DNA from: Chryseobacterium sp.
Lineage (GTDB): Bacteria; Bacteroidota; Bacteroidia; Flavobacteriales; Weeksellaceae
Direction of reading: 5' to 3'
DNA length: 64,000 nucleotides
Assembly: GCA_031286615.1 (NCBI GenBank)
Contig: JAITUA010000020.1
Coordinates: 372,001-436,000, forward strand
In this document: piece by piece, positions 9,151 through 16,646 of the stretch
Position numbering within the stretch: position 1 is the first letter of the stretch
Layout of the letters: each line of letters begins with the position of its first letter
Notes under the pieces: generated by a model
Seen by the model: only the letters and a program-made list of their open reading frames with translations
The model's database searches: none
Told to the model about the DNA's origin: nothing
Program-made: the position numbers and the translations under genes

Positions 9151-9615
9151 ATGTGGGGAAAGCTCTACCGTTATCAGAACCGCTGTTTCCGAGCGGCCAA
9201 TTTTATAGTTTCCCATTTGTACGTTCAGGAAATGATTAAGGATTTCTTTTATCTGACGGAAGAAATCCAATACAAGCTTGCTGACACAAGCAAAGATGAA
9301 ATGGGGATGTTCACACGTTCTAAAACAAATACAACCGCACGCATGGCTTTTGACAAGTTCAAAGGAGAAATCCCCACCGATATTCTGGGAAGCCTGAACA
9401 ATATGATTCAATCAACCTTTTCTAAAAATAAAGCAGACTATTGGCAGGGCATAAAGTCTTTGAGAAACTTTAAAAAAGACATTCCTATTCCGCTTCCGGT
9501 TAAATGCATCAGCAAAATGAGATGTGATCCTGAAAAGAAAGCATTTTGCTTCAACATGTTTGTTATTCCGGTTAAAACGTATTTAGGAAGAGACTTCTCT
9601 GATAGCGCCTTATAA
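9151..9615 (+). CDS. Middle segment of the broken dCas12f (recognition lobe)
   Basis: 154-codon frame coding for the part between the N-terminal strand and the RuvC domain. The segment LYRYQNRCFRAANFIVSHLY is the helical lobe that in Cas12f/TnpB contacts guide RNA and target, and KKDIPIPLP leads into the wedge-like beta domain. The ATG at 9151 is probably an internal Met rather than a true start. The frame ends in TAATG, its TAA overlapping the ATG of the next segment. Reinitiation there could produce a split protein, but a lost base is simpler. Confidence 0.6.
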   Translation: MWGKLYRYQNRCFRAANFIVSHLYVQEMIKDFFYLTEEIQYKLADTSKDEMGMFTRSKTNTTARMAFDKFKGEIPTDILGSLNNMIQSTFSKNKADYWQGIKSLRNFKKDIPIPLPVKCISKMRCDPEKKAFCFNMFVIPVKTYLGRDFSDSAL

Positions 9616-10169
9616 TGGAACGCCTTTTACGGGGAGAGATCAAGCTTTGCACATCACAGATCCTGCTGAAAGCGGGTAAAATCTATTGGCTCGCAGTTTT
9701 TGAATTTGAAAAGGAAGAACATCTTTTAAAACCCGAAATTATTGCGGAAGTATCCTTGTCTCTAGAACATCCAATAGTAGCAAAAGCTGGCAATGTGCGA
9801 ATCAATATTGGCTCAAAAGAAGAGTTTTTGTATCGCAGGCTCGCAATTCAGGCAAGTCAAAAAAGGATTCAAGACGGTATAGTCTATGCCCGTTCAGGAA
9901 ATGGAGTAAAACGGAAACAGAAGACATTGTATAAAACAAAGGATCTGGAAAGCAGATACGTAAGCAATCGTCTTCACGTGTACAGTCGGCAGCTTATAAA
10001 TTTCTGCATCCAGCAGCAGGCGGGAACACTTATTCTTAAAAATCAGGAGGACAAAATTGGTATTGCAAAAGATAATGAATTTGTGCTTCGCAACTGGAGC
10101 TACTATGAATTACAGACTAAAATAAAATACAAAGCCGAAAAAGCTGGTATAGAATTAATCATTGGATAG
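9615..10169 (+). CDS. C-terminal segment of dCas12f, degenerate RuvC domain
   Basis: 184 aa. It begins in the wedge strand region (EIKLCTSQILLKAGKIYWLA), followed by the RuvC fold. Ser47 stands where the RuvC-I Asp should be, and the bridging helix (FLYRRLAIQASQKRIQ, about 71-86) and basic GVKRKQK are kept. Lys142 replaces the RuvC-II Glu, and WSYYELQTKIKYKAEKAGIE is the usual TnpB/Cas12 segment before the zinc ribbon. It ends four residues later, so the target nucleic acid-binding zinc ribbon and RuvC-III are missing. Loss of catalysis with retention of the fold argues for selection on binding, not random decay. Confidence 0.7.
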   Translation: MERLLRGEIKLCTSQILLKAGKIYWLAVFEFEKEEHLLKPEIIAEVSLSLEHPIVAKAGNVRINIGSKEEFLYRRLAIQASQKRIQDGIVYARSGNGVKRKQKTLYKTKDLESRYVSNRLHVYSRQLINFCIQQQAGTLILKNQEDKIGIAKDNEFVLRNWSYYELQTKIKYKAEKAGIELIIG

Positions 10170-10179
10170 CTGAAAAAAT

Positions 10180-10267
10180 AATGAGGGTGCTTGTTCACCC
10201 GTAAGGTGAGGTCTTGAAACACTCACTAAATACTTACTGTATATACAACGGCGTGGGTTCTTTTTTA
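10180..10267 (+). ncRNA. Putative guide RNA of the dCas12f/sigma module
   Basis: This starts 11 nt after the dCas12f stop. Stem GGGTG/CACCC (10185-10189 with 10196-10200, 6-nt loop) is followed by GTAAGG, then stem GTGAG/CTCAC (10206-10210 with 10222-10226) whose loop contains TTGAAAC. The order GTAAGGT, small hairpin, TGAAAC resembles the tracrRNA core of Cas12f systems as I remember it. Then come an AT-rich segment with the palindrome TGTATATACA and the end ACAAC (10245-10249), like Cas12f repeats that end in CAAC just before the spacer. A guide would then start at 10250 (GGCGTGGGTTC), running into a T-tract at 10259-10266 that may end the RNA. The boundaries are inferred. Confidence 0.55.
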
Positions 10268-10367
10268 TATGTATAATATGGAAAGAAAATACATCAGGGA
10301 AGAGACATAAAAATGCTTTAGAGAATGTTGGGAATGAAACAAGGGGCTTTAGTTCTTAATTCAGGTG

Positions 10368-10577
10368 ATGACTACAATCAAAGAAATTTATTTGCTCGAA
10401 AAAGGTGGAGATCGGTGAGGATCTCTTCATGGCTATATAGATAATAATCCAATTGAAATGTACATAAGGTGAAATCTCCTATTCTTTTGTGGAGAAAATA
10501 CTAGCTTTAAAATAAAGCCATTAAAAGACATAGACATTCCTTCAAAGCCGAATAAAATTATTATTCAATTTCGTTAA
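10368..10577 (+). pseudogene. Decayed small ORF with two in-frame TGA codons
   Basis: The frame from ATG 10368 to TAA 10575 reads like a protein of 69 codons but has TGA at 10416 and 10470. The pieces are MTTIKEIYLLEKGGDR, GSLHGYIDNNPIEMYIR and a third ending IPSKPNKIIIQFR. Both TGAs sit where Trp (TGG) would fit, so two G-to-A changes could explain them. I do not recognise the family. It is either a decayed accessory gene or chance; nothing shows UGA recoding. Confidence 0.3.
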
Positions 10578-10602
10578 TAATTTTATTTGAAATTTATACA
10601 GA

Positions 10603-10764
10603 GTGCTGGAGGATAAGAAAATAAAAAAAATACCTATTGAGGAGGTGATGGAATTCTTTCAAAATGAAGGCATGGAAATAACCGAGGAAGAGGCAGAACT
10701 GGTCATGGACTTTCTGTACACTCTTACCTTGGCTGTTATTAGAAAGTACTTCGGTTCTGAATAA
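10603..10764 (+). CDS. Small conserved-looking protein upstream of the serine recombinase
   Basis: 53 aa from a GTG start: an acidic helical protein with IEEVMEFFQNEGMEITEEEA followed by a hydrophobic helix, LVMDFLYTLTLAVIRKYF. The frame is open upstream only to a stop at 10588, and no ATG is available before the internal Met. It lies 45 nt before the recombinase, in the same direction. I recall small helical proteins in this position next to Bacteroidota serine recombinases, but the function is unknown to me. The codon pattern and sharp start/stop favour a real gene. Confidence 0.55.
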   Translation: MLEDKKIKKIPIEEVMEFFQNEGMEITEEEAELVMDFLYTLTLAVIRKYFGSE

Positions 10765-10809
10765 TGTATTTCAAAAGCTATCCTCTAATATTTACTAAAC
10801 ATAAAAATT

Positions 10810-12072
10810 ATGAAGGTAGCAGATTTATACATCCGTGTATCTACTGATGAACAGGCAGACAAAGGATATTCACAAAGAGATCAGGAGGACCGTTTGAAAA
10901 GATATTGTTCATCTAACAATATCTCTATTGGACAAATCATCTACGAAGACCATTCCGCAAAATCATTTAACCGCCCCGGATGGATAAGACTTTTAACTAC
11001 ACTTAAGAAGAAAAGTTGTAAAACAAACTTGATTCTATTTACTAAATGGGACCGTTTCAGCCGTAATGCAGGGGATGCCTATCAGATGATAAGCACACTT
11101 GCAAAATTGGGAATAGAACCACAGGGTGTTGAGCAGCCTTTAGACCTTTCTATTCCCGAAAATAAAATGATGCTCGCAATTTATTTGGCAGCGCCTGAAG
11201 TTGAAAATGACAGAAGGGCGCTTAACGTGTTTTATGGAATGCGTAGGGCAAAAAAAGAAGGAAGGGTTATGGGAAAAGCACCATTTGGCTATGCTAATAA
11301 AAGTAGGGAAAATGGTGAAAAGTATATTGTACTGCAAGAACCTGAAGCATCAGCAATGAACTGGGCTTTTAATGAGATTGCAAAAGGGGTATTGGCCTCT
11401 AATCAAATCAGAAAAAGGGTCAATGAACTAACAATTAAAAAGGTGAGCAGAACATCTTTTCATGTGGCAATAAGAAATCCTATATACTATGGGAAAGTAT
11501 TTTTAGAAAAACACAAAGATGAAGAAGCGCATTTTGTAGATGGTCAGCGTGAAGCTTTAATCAGCGAGGAGCTATTCAACAGAGTGCAAGAAATACTGGA
11601 TGGTAAAAGGAGACTCCAGCGGCCTAATACTAAAATTCTTTCCGGTGAGCATTTTCCATTACGGGGTTTTTTGGTATGTCCAAAATGTGGAAAAAATATT
11701 ACGGCAAGCGCTTCAAAAGGGAGAAATAACAGATACTACTATTATCATTGCAATGCAGCATGTGGATTCCGCCATAGAGCAGAATTGGTCAATTCAGTTT
11801 TTGAAGAAGGATTAAAGCAACTGGAAATGACTGAGCCTGCAAGAAAGCTTATAAAAAAAGTATTTCTGGATAACTATCAGAAATTTATAAAAGCCCCACA
11901 GGATGAAAGAAAGAAGTTATCCGATGAGATAGATAGATTGAATTCAAGGATTTCTTTGGCGAGAAATAAACTTCTTTCCGAAATAATTACCGATGAAGAA
12001 TATCTTGAAATAAAGAAAGAATATAAAGAACAGGTTGAAAAACTGGAAACACAATTAATGATAAGCCGATAG
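10810..12072 (+). CDS. Large serine recombinase, C-terminus frameshifted
   Basis: 420-residue frame of a large serine recombinase that cuts and exchanges DNA through a Ser-DNA intermediate. YIRVSTDEQ at residues 7-15 holds the catalytic Ser11, with YSQRDQ and KWDRFSRNAGD completing the resolvase domain (1-about 140). The recombinase domain follows (about 160-260, APFGYAN, then NPIYYGKVF). The zinc ribbon is CPKCGK with HCNAACG (about 295-325), and then a coiled coil. The frame stops at TAG 12070, but a frame shifted by one continues with the expected C-terminal sequence, so one base (probably an A near 12064) is missing. It is likely the integrase of the accessory element. Confidence 0.85.
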   Translation: MKVADLYIRVSTDEQADKGYSQRDQEDRLKRYCSSNNISIGQIIYEDHSAKSFNRPGWIRLLTTLKKKSCKTNLILFTKWDRFSRNAGDAYQMISTLAKLGIEPQGVEQPLDLSIPENKMMLAIYLAAPEVENDRRALNVFYGMRRAKKEGRVMGKAPFGYANKSRENGEKYIVLQEPEASAMNWAFNEIAKGVLASNQIRKRVNELTIKKVSRTSFHVAIRNPIYYGKVFLEKHKDEEAHFVDGQREALISEELFNRVQEILDGKRRLQRPNTKILSGEHFPLRGFLVCPKCGKNITASASKGRNNRYYYYHCNAACGFRHRAELVNSVFEEGLKQLEMTEPARKLIKKVFLDNYQKFIKAPQDERKKLSDEIDRLNSRISLARNKLLSEIITDEEYLEIKKEYKEQVEKLETQLMISR

Positions 12073-12458
12073 AAAATAAAGTAGATATACCAAAGCTACT
12101 GGAAAAAGCATTAGAAACGCTTACAAATATCTGGAAAATCTATACAGAAGGGGATATTGCAGTCAAGCGACAAATTATTGGTTCGATTTTTCCTGAAAGA
12201 CTTGAATTTGACGGAAATCATTATCGAACCACAAGAATTAATGCTGTAGCTCACTATATCTTTCAGATTAACAATGGATTGTCGCAAAATAAAAACAGGA
12301 GAAATGATAATAATAATCATTTCTCCTGCTATGTAGACCCACAGGGATTCGAACCCCGACTGACGGTACCAAAAACCGGAGTGCTACCGTTACACTATAG
12401 GTCTGTTTCGATGTTGCGAAATTATAGAATTTATTTTAAATATGAAAATCAAAATTAA
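12066..12458 (+). pseudogene. Out-of-frame C-terminus of the serine recombinase, running into the tRNA
   Basis: Frame 3 continues the recombinase: IENKVDIPKLLEKALETLTN, then GDIAVKRQIIGSIFPERLEF, then INAVAHYIFQINNG. This is the normal end of Bacteroidota serine recombinases. After about 12320 the frame passes through the antisense of tRNA-Gln (CYVDPQGFEPRLTVPKTGVL) up to TAA 12456. That tail is not real coding; it shows that the recombinase lies directly against the tRNA gene where the element joins the chromosome. Confidence 0.7.
12334..12404 (-). tRNA. tRNA-Gln (TTG anticodon)
   Basis: The 71-nt tRNA reads right to left. The acceptor stem AGACCTA (12398-12404) pairs with TGGGTCT (12335-12341), one G-T pair, with discriminator A at 12334. 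The D arm contains GTGTAACGGTAGCAC. Anticodon stem CGGT/ACCG encloses loop TTTTGGT, giving UUG at positions 34-36. The T arm has GGTTCGAATCC. No CCA is encoded, as is common in this phylum. The 3' end of the tRNA faces the serine recombinase, consistent with use as an integration site. Confidence 0.92.
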
Positions 12459-12779
12459 AGATTAATTAACATAATACAGGAGTAACTGCTTTATGTATTG
12501 ATTGCCAAATAATTATTTTTTGATAAAAATTTTCAAAAAACCTACTTCATCGTTAAATAGCAGAATTTTGGATATTTGTTTATTCAATTTTAAAGCGATC
12601 AATTATTGTAATTTATCCGCTGAATAGTAACTTCCAGTCTCTTTCTTCCAGCTTCCATCCCCGAAGTATCCTGTTAAATAATAAAATCTTATCTTTGCAA
12701 AAAATTGGGCTCCAAAAGTTGGAGTAACCCATTAATAACATATCCTGAGCATAAGCAGAAGGATTATTAAACATTTTTT
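12459..12779. other. Intergenic region upstream of der
   Basis: AT-rich and without genes. TATCTTTG at 12690-12697 fits the -7 box, although no good TTG lies at the right distance. A hairpin CTCCAA/TTGGAG follows at about 12709-12723. It probably carries the der promoter and 5' leader. Nothing else is visible. Confidence 0.4.
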
Positions 12780-14090
12780 ATGTCAAATATTGTCGCAATC
12801 GTTGGACGTCCCAACGTAGGAAAATCCACGCTTTTTAATCGTTTATTAGAAAGAAGAGAAGCTATTGTAGATTCTACAGCCGGTGTTACCAGAGACCGTC
12901 ACTACGGAAAATCAGACTGGAACGGGGTAGATTTTACTGTAATTGATACCGGAGGTTATGATGTAGGTACAGATGATATCTTTGAAGAAGAAATCCGTAA
13001 GCAGGTACAATTAGCTGTAGAAGAGGCTACTTCTATTATCTTTATGATGAACGTGGAAGAAGGACTTACTGATACAGACTACGAAATTTACAGTTTACTA
13101 AGAAGATCCAATAAACCAATTTATATCGTTATCAATAAAGTAGATTCTGCCAAAGAAGAACTTCCGGCAACAGAATTTTACCAGTTAGGAATTGATAAAT
13201 ATTACACTATTTCTTCTGCTACCGGTTCAGGAACAGGGGAGATCTTAGACGATATCGTGAGAGACTTCCCAACAACAGAATATAAAGATCCTTTTGAAGG
13301 ATTACCAAAAATCACTATTGCAGGCCGTCCAAACGTAGGGAAATCTACAATGACAAATGCTTTATTGGATGTTGAAAGAAATATCGTAACGGATATTGCA
13401 GGGACTACAAGAGACAGTATCCAGACTTTATATAATAAATTCGGACATGAGTTTGTATTGGTAGATACAGCGGGGATGAGAAGAAAGTCCAAGGTAAACG
13501 AAGACCTTGAATTCTATTCTGTAATGAGATCTATCCGTTCTATCGAGTATTCTGACGTAGTTATCATCATGGTAGATGCTACACAGGGATGGGAATCTCA
13601 GGATATGAACATCTTCGGATTGGCTCAGAAAAACAGAAAAGGAATTGTAATCCTTGTTAATAAATGGGATTTGATCGAAGACAAGCAGACCAATACAATG
13701 CGTGATTTCGAAAAATCAATTAAAGACAAAATTGGTCAGTTCCAGGATATTCCAATCCTGTTTGTTTCAGCTTTAACGAAGCAGAGAATCTTAAAAGCTG
13801 TAGAAGTAGCAATGCAGGTTTACGAAGACCGTAAGAAGAAAATTAAAACTTCAAAACTGAATGAAGTGATGCTTCCAATCTTCGAAAATACACCACCACC
13901 GGCATTGAAAGGAAAATATATCAAGATCAAATATTGTGTGCAGCTTCCAACGCCGTCACCACAGTTTGTATTCTTCTGTAACCTTCCACAGTACGTGAAG
14001 GAACCTTATAAAAGATTTACTGAAAACCAGCTGAGAAAAGAATTCGGGTTTACCGGAGTTCCAATTGAAGTATATTTCAGACAAAAATAA
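12780..14090 (+). CDS. der: Ribosome biogenesis GTPase Der (EngA)
   Basis: 436-aa double GTPase needed for maturation of the 50S subunit. Two G domains are visible in tandem. The first has GRPNVGKST (8-16), DTGGYD and NKVDSA. The second has GRPNVGKST (from about 182), DTAGMRR and NKWDLI. The C-terminal KH-like domain (about 350-436) ends at a normal place. Length and architecture match the family exactly. It is monocistronic, with its own terminator about 20 nt downstream. Confidence 0.98.
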   Translation: MSNIVAIVGRPNVGKSTLFNRLLERREAIVDSTAGVTRDRHYGKSDWNGVDFTVIDTGGYDVGTDDIFEEEIRKQVQLAVEEATSIIFMMNVEEGLTDTDYEIYSLLRRSNKPIYIVINKVDSAKEELPATEFYQLGIDKYYTISSATGSGTGEILDDIVRDFPTTEYKDPFEGLPKITIAGRPNVGKSTMTNALLDVERNIVTDIAGTTRDSIQTLYNKFGHEFVLVDTAGMRRKSKVNEDLEFYSVMRSIRSIEYSDVVIIMVDATQGWESQDMNIFGLAQKNRKGIVILVNKWDLIEDKQTNTMRDFEKSIKDKIGQFQDIPILFVSALTKQRILKAVEVAMQVYEDRKKKIKTSKLNEVMLPIFENTPPPALKGKYIKIKYCVQLPTPSPQFVFFCNLPQYVKEPYKRFTENQLRKEFGFTGVPIEVYFRQK

Positions 14091-14111
14091 TAAGAACAAT
14101 TGTTCATAGAA

Positions 14112-14143
14112 AATCCGGTAAGTTTACTTGCCGGATTTTTTTA
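14112..14143 (+). terminator. Rho-independent terminator after der
   Basis: The 11-bp stem AATCCGGTAAG/CTTGCCGGATT (one G-T pair) with loop TTTA is followed by a run of T. Confidence 0.85.
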
Positions 14144-14284
14144 GTTTAAAATCAAAAATACAGTGTCATTATCTTTGGAATCAAACTTTTAGGATTGAAT
14201 AATGATAATAGATAGCATAGGTTTATTTCTATTCATATGCTTTATTTCTTCCAAGACCCAATCTTTCAATTCGTTTTTTAGTTG

Positions 14285-14292
14285 TAATTTTG
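14285..14292 (+). promoter_or_regulatory. -7 box TAATTTTG upstream of upp
   Basis: This matches TAnnTTTG, 43 nt before the upp start codon. No clear TTG -33 element lies at the usual distance. Confidence 0.45.
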
Positions 14293-14335
14293 CAGGAATT
14301 AATATCAATTAACTGAAATTAAAAATTAAATTTTC

Positions 14336-14986
14336 ATGCTTACTATTTTATCGCAACACTTTTCTCTTGTCAATGAATGGATTAACGAACTTAGAAACGT
14401 TAATATCCAGCATGACCGAATGAGATTCAGAAGAAATATGGAAAGAATCGGAGAGATTGCCGCTTTTGAAATCAGTAAAGGTCTGGAGTACAGAGAAGTT
14501 GAAATTCAAACTCCTTTAGATACAATTAAAAGCAGGGAAATTGCTGTACAGCCGGTTATTACAACTATTTTAAGAGCAGGAGTTCCATTGTTTGAAGGAA
14601 TTCTGAACTATCTTGACAGAGCAGACTGTGGTTTTGTAGCAGCCTACAGAAAACACGATGCCAACGATTATTTCTCAATCAAGCAGGATTATCTTACTTG
14701 CCCAAGCATTGAAGGCAGACCTTTGATTGTTGCAGATCCCATGCTGGCAACAGGAGCATCTTTAATTGAAGCAATCAAAGATTTATTAACCAATGGAAAT
14801 CCAACCCAGCTCCATATTGTAGCGGCAATTGCTTCAAGACAGGGAGTTGAAACAATTCAGAATGCTTATCCTGAAGCTCATATCTGGGTAGGAGCCATCG
14901 ATGAAGAATTAACATCAAAAGGGTATATCACTCCTGGTTTAGGAGATGCCGGAGATCTTAGCTACGGAGAAAAACTTCAAAGATAA
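14336..14986 (+). CDS. upp: Uracil phosphoribosyltransferase
   Basis: 216-aa salvage enzyme making UMP from uracil and PRPP. The family motifs ILRAGVPLFEGI (about 80-91), the PRPP-binding loop ADPMLATGASL (about 139-149) and the uracil-binding C-terminus IDEELTSKGYITPGLGDAGD are all present. Its length is normal for the family. It is convergent with the hydrolase gene, whose stop lies 1 nt away, and a shared hairpin terminator overlaps the junction. Confidence 0.97.
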   Translation: MLTILSQHFSLVNEWINELRNVNIQHDRMRFRRNMERIGEIAAFEISKGLEYREVEIQTPLDTIKSREIAVQPVITTILRAGVPLFEGILNYLDRADCGFVAAYRKHDANDYFSIKQDYLTCPSIEGRPLIVADPMLATGASLIEAIKDLLTNGNPTQLHIVAAIASRQGVETIQNAYPEAHIWVGAIDEELTSKGYITPGLGDAGDLSYGEKLQR

Positions 14987-14987
14987 T

Positions 14988-15674
14988 TTAAGAAAGATTC
15001 CAAAAATCTTTTATTAAGTTCAACAATAGACTTGGTCGTACTTTATCCATTGGATGCTTTGTATCCGGAAGTACGGCCAATTTTGCATTCGGAAGACTTC
15101 TGTAAACTCTGGAGCTTTCTTCGAGAGTTACCATATTATCTTTATCTCCCACCATGATTTGAATGGGAATATTAATTGTTGCAAGATTGTTTTCCAACGG
15201 AGGATTTTTACCCAGATCAACCATCAAATCAGCAATAGCAGGAAGAAGCTGCTTCCATTTTGATCCGTGCTGCGATTCTAAAAGTTGGGCATACTGCGGA
15301 ATTTTCTCAAGAATGACATCAGGATTAAGCATTTTACTTTCTTTCAAAGCCTGCTCCTCAGTCCAGTCAAACTTTGTTCCCAGCGTGATAATAGAATTTA
15401 CATTTTCGGGACTTTTCATTGCATAACAAAGCGCTGCGTAACCTCCCATACTGTGCCCGAAAATAGATATATCTGTCAAATTATTCACTTCACAATATTC
15501 TGATAATTCCTGGGTGTACTTTTCAATACTAATCCCCTCAGACGGAAGTTCAAGGTTTCCATGTCCTGAAAACAAAGGAGTGTGTACCGTAAAATATTGA
15601 GATAAAGTACTCAGATAAGGTGTGAAAATGTCGCTGTGACCTAAAGCTCCGTGTAATAAAAGCAGATGTGGCAT
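14988..15674 (-). CDS. Alpha/beta-fold hydrolase
   Basis: 228-aa esterase/lipase-like protein. The oxyanion segment LLLHGALGHSD is at residues 4-15 and the nucleophile elbow GHSMGG places the catalytic Ser at 75. A likely acid is Asp in VGDKDNMV and the His is in DTKHPMDK near the C-terminus. It resembles small carboxylesterases and MhpC/BioH-type hydrolases; the substrate cannot be told. No signal peptide, so cytoplasmic. Confidence 0.88.
   Translation of the reverse strand: MPHLLLLHGALGHSDIFTPYLSTLSQYFTVHTPLFSGHGNLELPSEGISIEKYTQELSEYCEVNNLTDISIFGHSMGGYAALCYAMKSPENVNSIITLGTKFDWTEEQALKESKMLNPDVILEKIPQYAQLLESQHGSKWKQLLPAIADLMVDLGKNPPLENNLATINIPIQIMVGDKDNMVTLEESSRVYRSLPNAKLAVLPDTKHPMDKVRPSLLLNLIKDFWNLS
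14993..15011. terminator. Bidirectional hairpin between convergent genes
   Basis: AAAGATT/AATCTTT stem with a 5-nt loop, flanked by T-rich sequence to the right and A-rich sequence to the left. It lies inside the last codons of the minus-strand hydrolase. Confidence 0.55.
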
Positions 15675-15844
15675 AGTTGTTTAGTTTCCGGAAAATTAGG
15701 AAAAAGAATTGAATGGAAAAAATTGAATGAATGATTGAGCCGGAGGTCTGAGAGTTCTGGAGTTTGAGAATATTTTTAAACATGATTCCATGCTGAAAAT
15801 CCCGAAAACTCGTAAACCTCGAATCTCGTACCCCTCAACCTCTT

Positions 15845-16498
15845 TCAAACATCCATTGCCATTACTAATACACTCACTTTATTATTTCCGGCATTTAAAA
15901 TCTCCCATGCAACTGATGAAACGGTATTTCCGGTGGTAAAAACATCATCAATCAGCAGAATATGCTTTCCTGAAACCGGTTGTGTGATAGAGAATGTGTT
16001 GGCCGCTTCCAGTCTGTGTTTCTTATCTTTTAAAGCTTGTGCCTTTGAATAATGATTTCTTTTGATTAATTGATGATCGAAAGGGATGTCATAAAATGCC
16101 GCTAAAGTTTCTGTGAATAAGTGAAGCTGATTATATCCGCGCTCTTTGAATTTCTTTGGATGTAGTGGTACACTTACTAAAAGATCAGGTTTTTCATTTT
16201 TGAAATCCAGGCGTTCTGTTGTCCAGTCTGCAATGATCCTTCCTGCTTTTTCCCTGCCTTTGTATTTCAGTTCATGGATAATCTGCCGGCTTAAGCTCTC
16301 CTCTTCAAACTGCAGCAAAGCAAAAGTGTTTTCAACAGGGAAAAACAAACTGCATTTTTCCTTAATCGGATTATTTTCAAATAATGAATAGTGGGTAAAA
16401 TAAATCTGACTGAAACAAAGATCACATACCAAAAGCTCAGAATCAATGATTCTGTTGCAGTGGATGCAACGGTTTGGAAACAATATATCCAGTATCAT
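15845..16498 (-). CDS. comF: ComF family phosphoribosyltransferase-like protein
   Basis: 217 aa. The N-terminal zinc ribbon has Cys at 11, 14, 25 and 28 (CIHC, CDLC). It is followed by the phosphoribosyltransferase fold with VPLHPKKFKERGYNQ and the PRPP loop LLIDDVFTTGNT (about 181-192). ComF proteins are linked to DNA uptake and processing of incoming DNA, but the biochemical role is unsettled. The gene stands alone here. Confidence 0.92.
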   Translation of the reverse strand: MILDILFPNRCIHCNRIIDSELLVCDLCFSQIYFTHYSLFENNPIKEKCSLFFPVENTFALLQFEEESLSRQIIHELKYKGREKAGRIIADWTTERLDFKNEKPDLLVSVPLHPKKFKERGYNQLHLFTETLAAFYDIPFDHQLIKRNHYSKAQALKDKKHRLEAANTFSITQPVSGKHILLIDDVFTTGNTVSSVAWEILNAGNNKVSVLVMAMDV

Positions 16499-16604
16499 AA
16501 GTGTGTTTTGTACTAAGATAAGAAATAAAAGACAATTAAGTCAATAGTCAATTTTACTTCGTAAGTGAATTATCAATTGGAATAGAAGGTTAACAGAAGT
16601 ATTA

Positions 16605-16646
16605 AAATTCACAAGCGAAGCGTATTGACGATTCACAATTGACCAT
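16605..16646 (-). repeat. Dispersed intergenic repeat, copy 1
   Basis: Read on the minus strand, this segment has CAATTGTGAAT, GTCAAT and GCTTCGCTTGT in the same order and spacing as 28169-28208 on the plus strand, differing at a few positions. It lies at the 3' end of the RamB-like gene. It is a short non-coding repeat family, probably chromosomal. Confidence 0.55.

Larger units (their letters stand above)
9077..10169 (+). pseudogene. Nuclease-dead Cas12f/TnpB-like protein, two frameshifts
   Basis: Three overlapping frames together encode one Cas12f-like protein: 9077-about 9150 (MEKSTITLTRKIQLLIDAPF), 9151-about 9605 (LYRYQNRCFRAANFIV, then KKDIPIPLPVK), and 9615-10169 (RuvC-like part). 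Adding one A near 9147 and one near 9604 gives a continuous 364-codon frame (1093 + 2 nt). RuvC-I, normally IDxG, reads VSLSLE with Ser at the catalytic Asp. RuvC-II reads LILKNQ with Lys in place of Glu. The protein stops after YKAEKAGIELIIG, before the zinc ribbon and the RuvC-III Asp. All three catalytic acids are therefore absent, which points to RNA-guided binding without cutting. Pairing with a sigma factor suggests recruitment of RNA polymerase. In this copy it may be inactive, or the frameshifts may be assembly errors. Confidence 0.78.

Noticed and set aside
9151-10169. Active TnpB transposon nuclease of an IS605/IS607-type element
   Set aside because: All three catalytic acids are missing, the protein ends before the zinc ribbon, no tnpA or element ends are seen, and it is coupled to a sigma factor.
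10250-10260. Guide target inside this window
   Set aside because: I searched by eye for GGCGTGGGTTC and its complement and saw no match apart from the guide itself; an exact search should confirm this.
10368-10577. UGA recoding to Trp or selenocysteine
   Set aside because: All other genes in the window use TGA as stop normally and no SECIS-like hairpin is evident; decay is simpler.
12320-12458. Coding extension of the recombinase through the tRNA region
   Set aside because: The peptide is simply the antisense of tRNA-Gln; such read-through tails are an artefact of recombinases lying next to tRNA genes.
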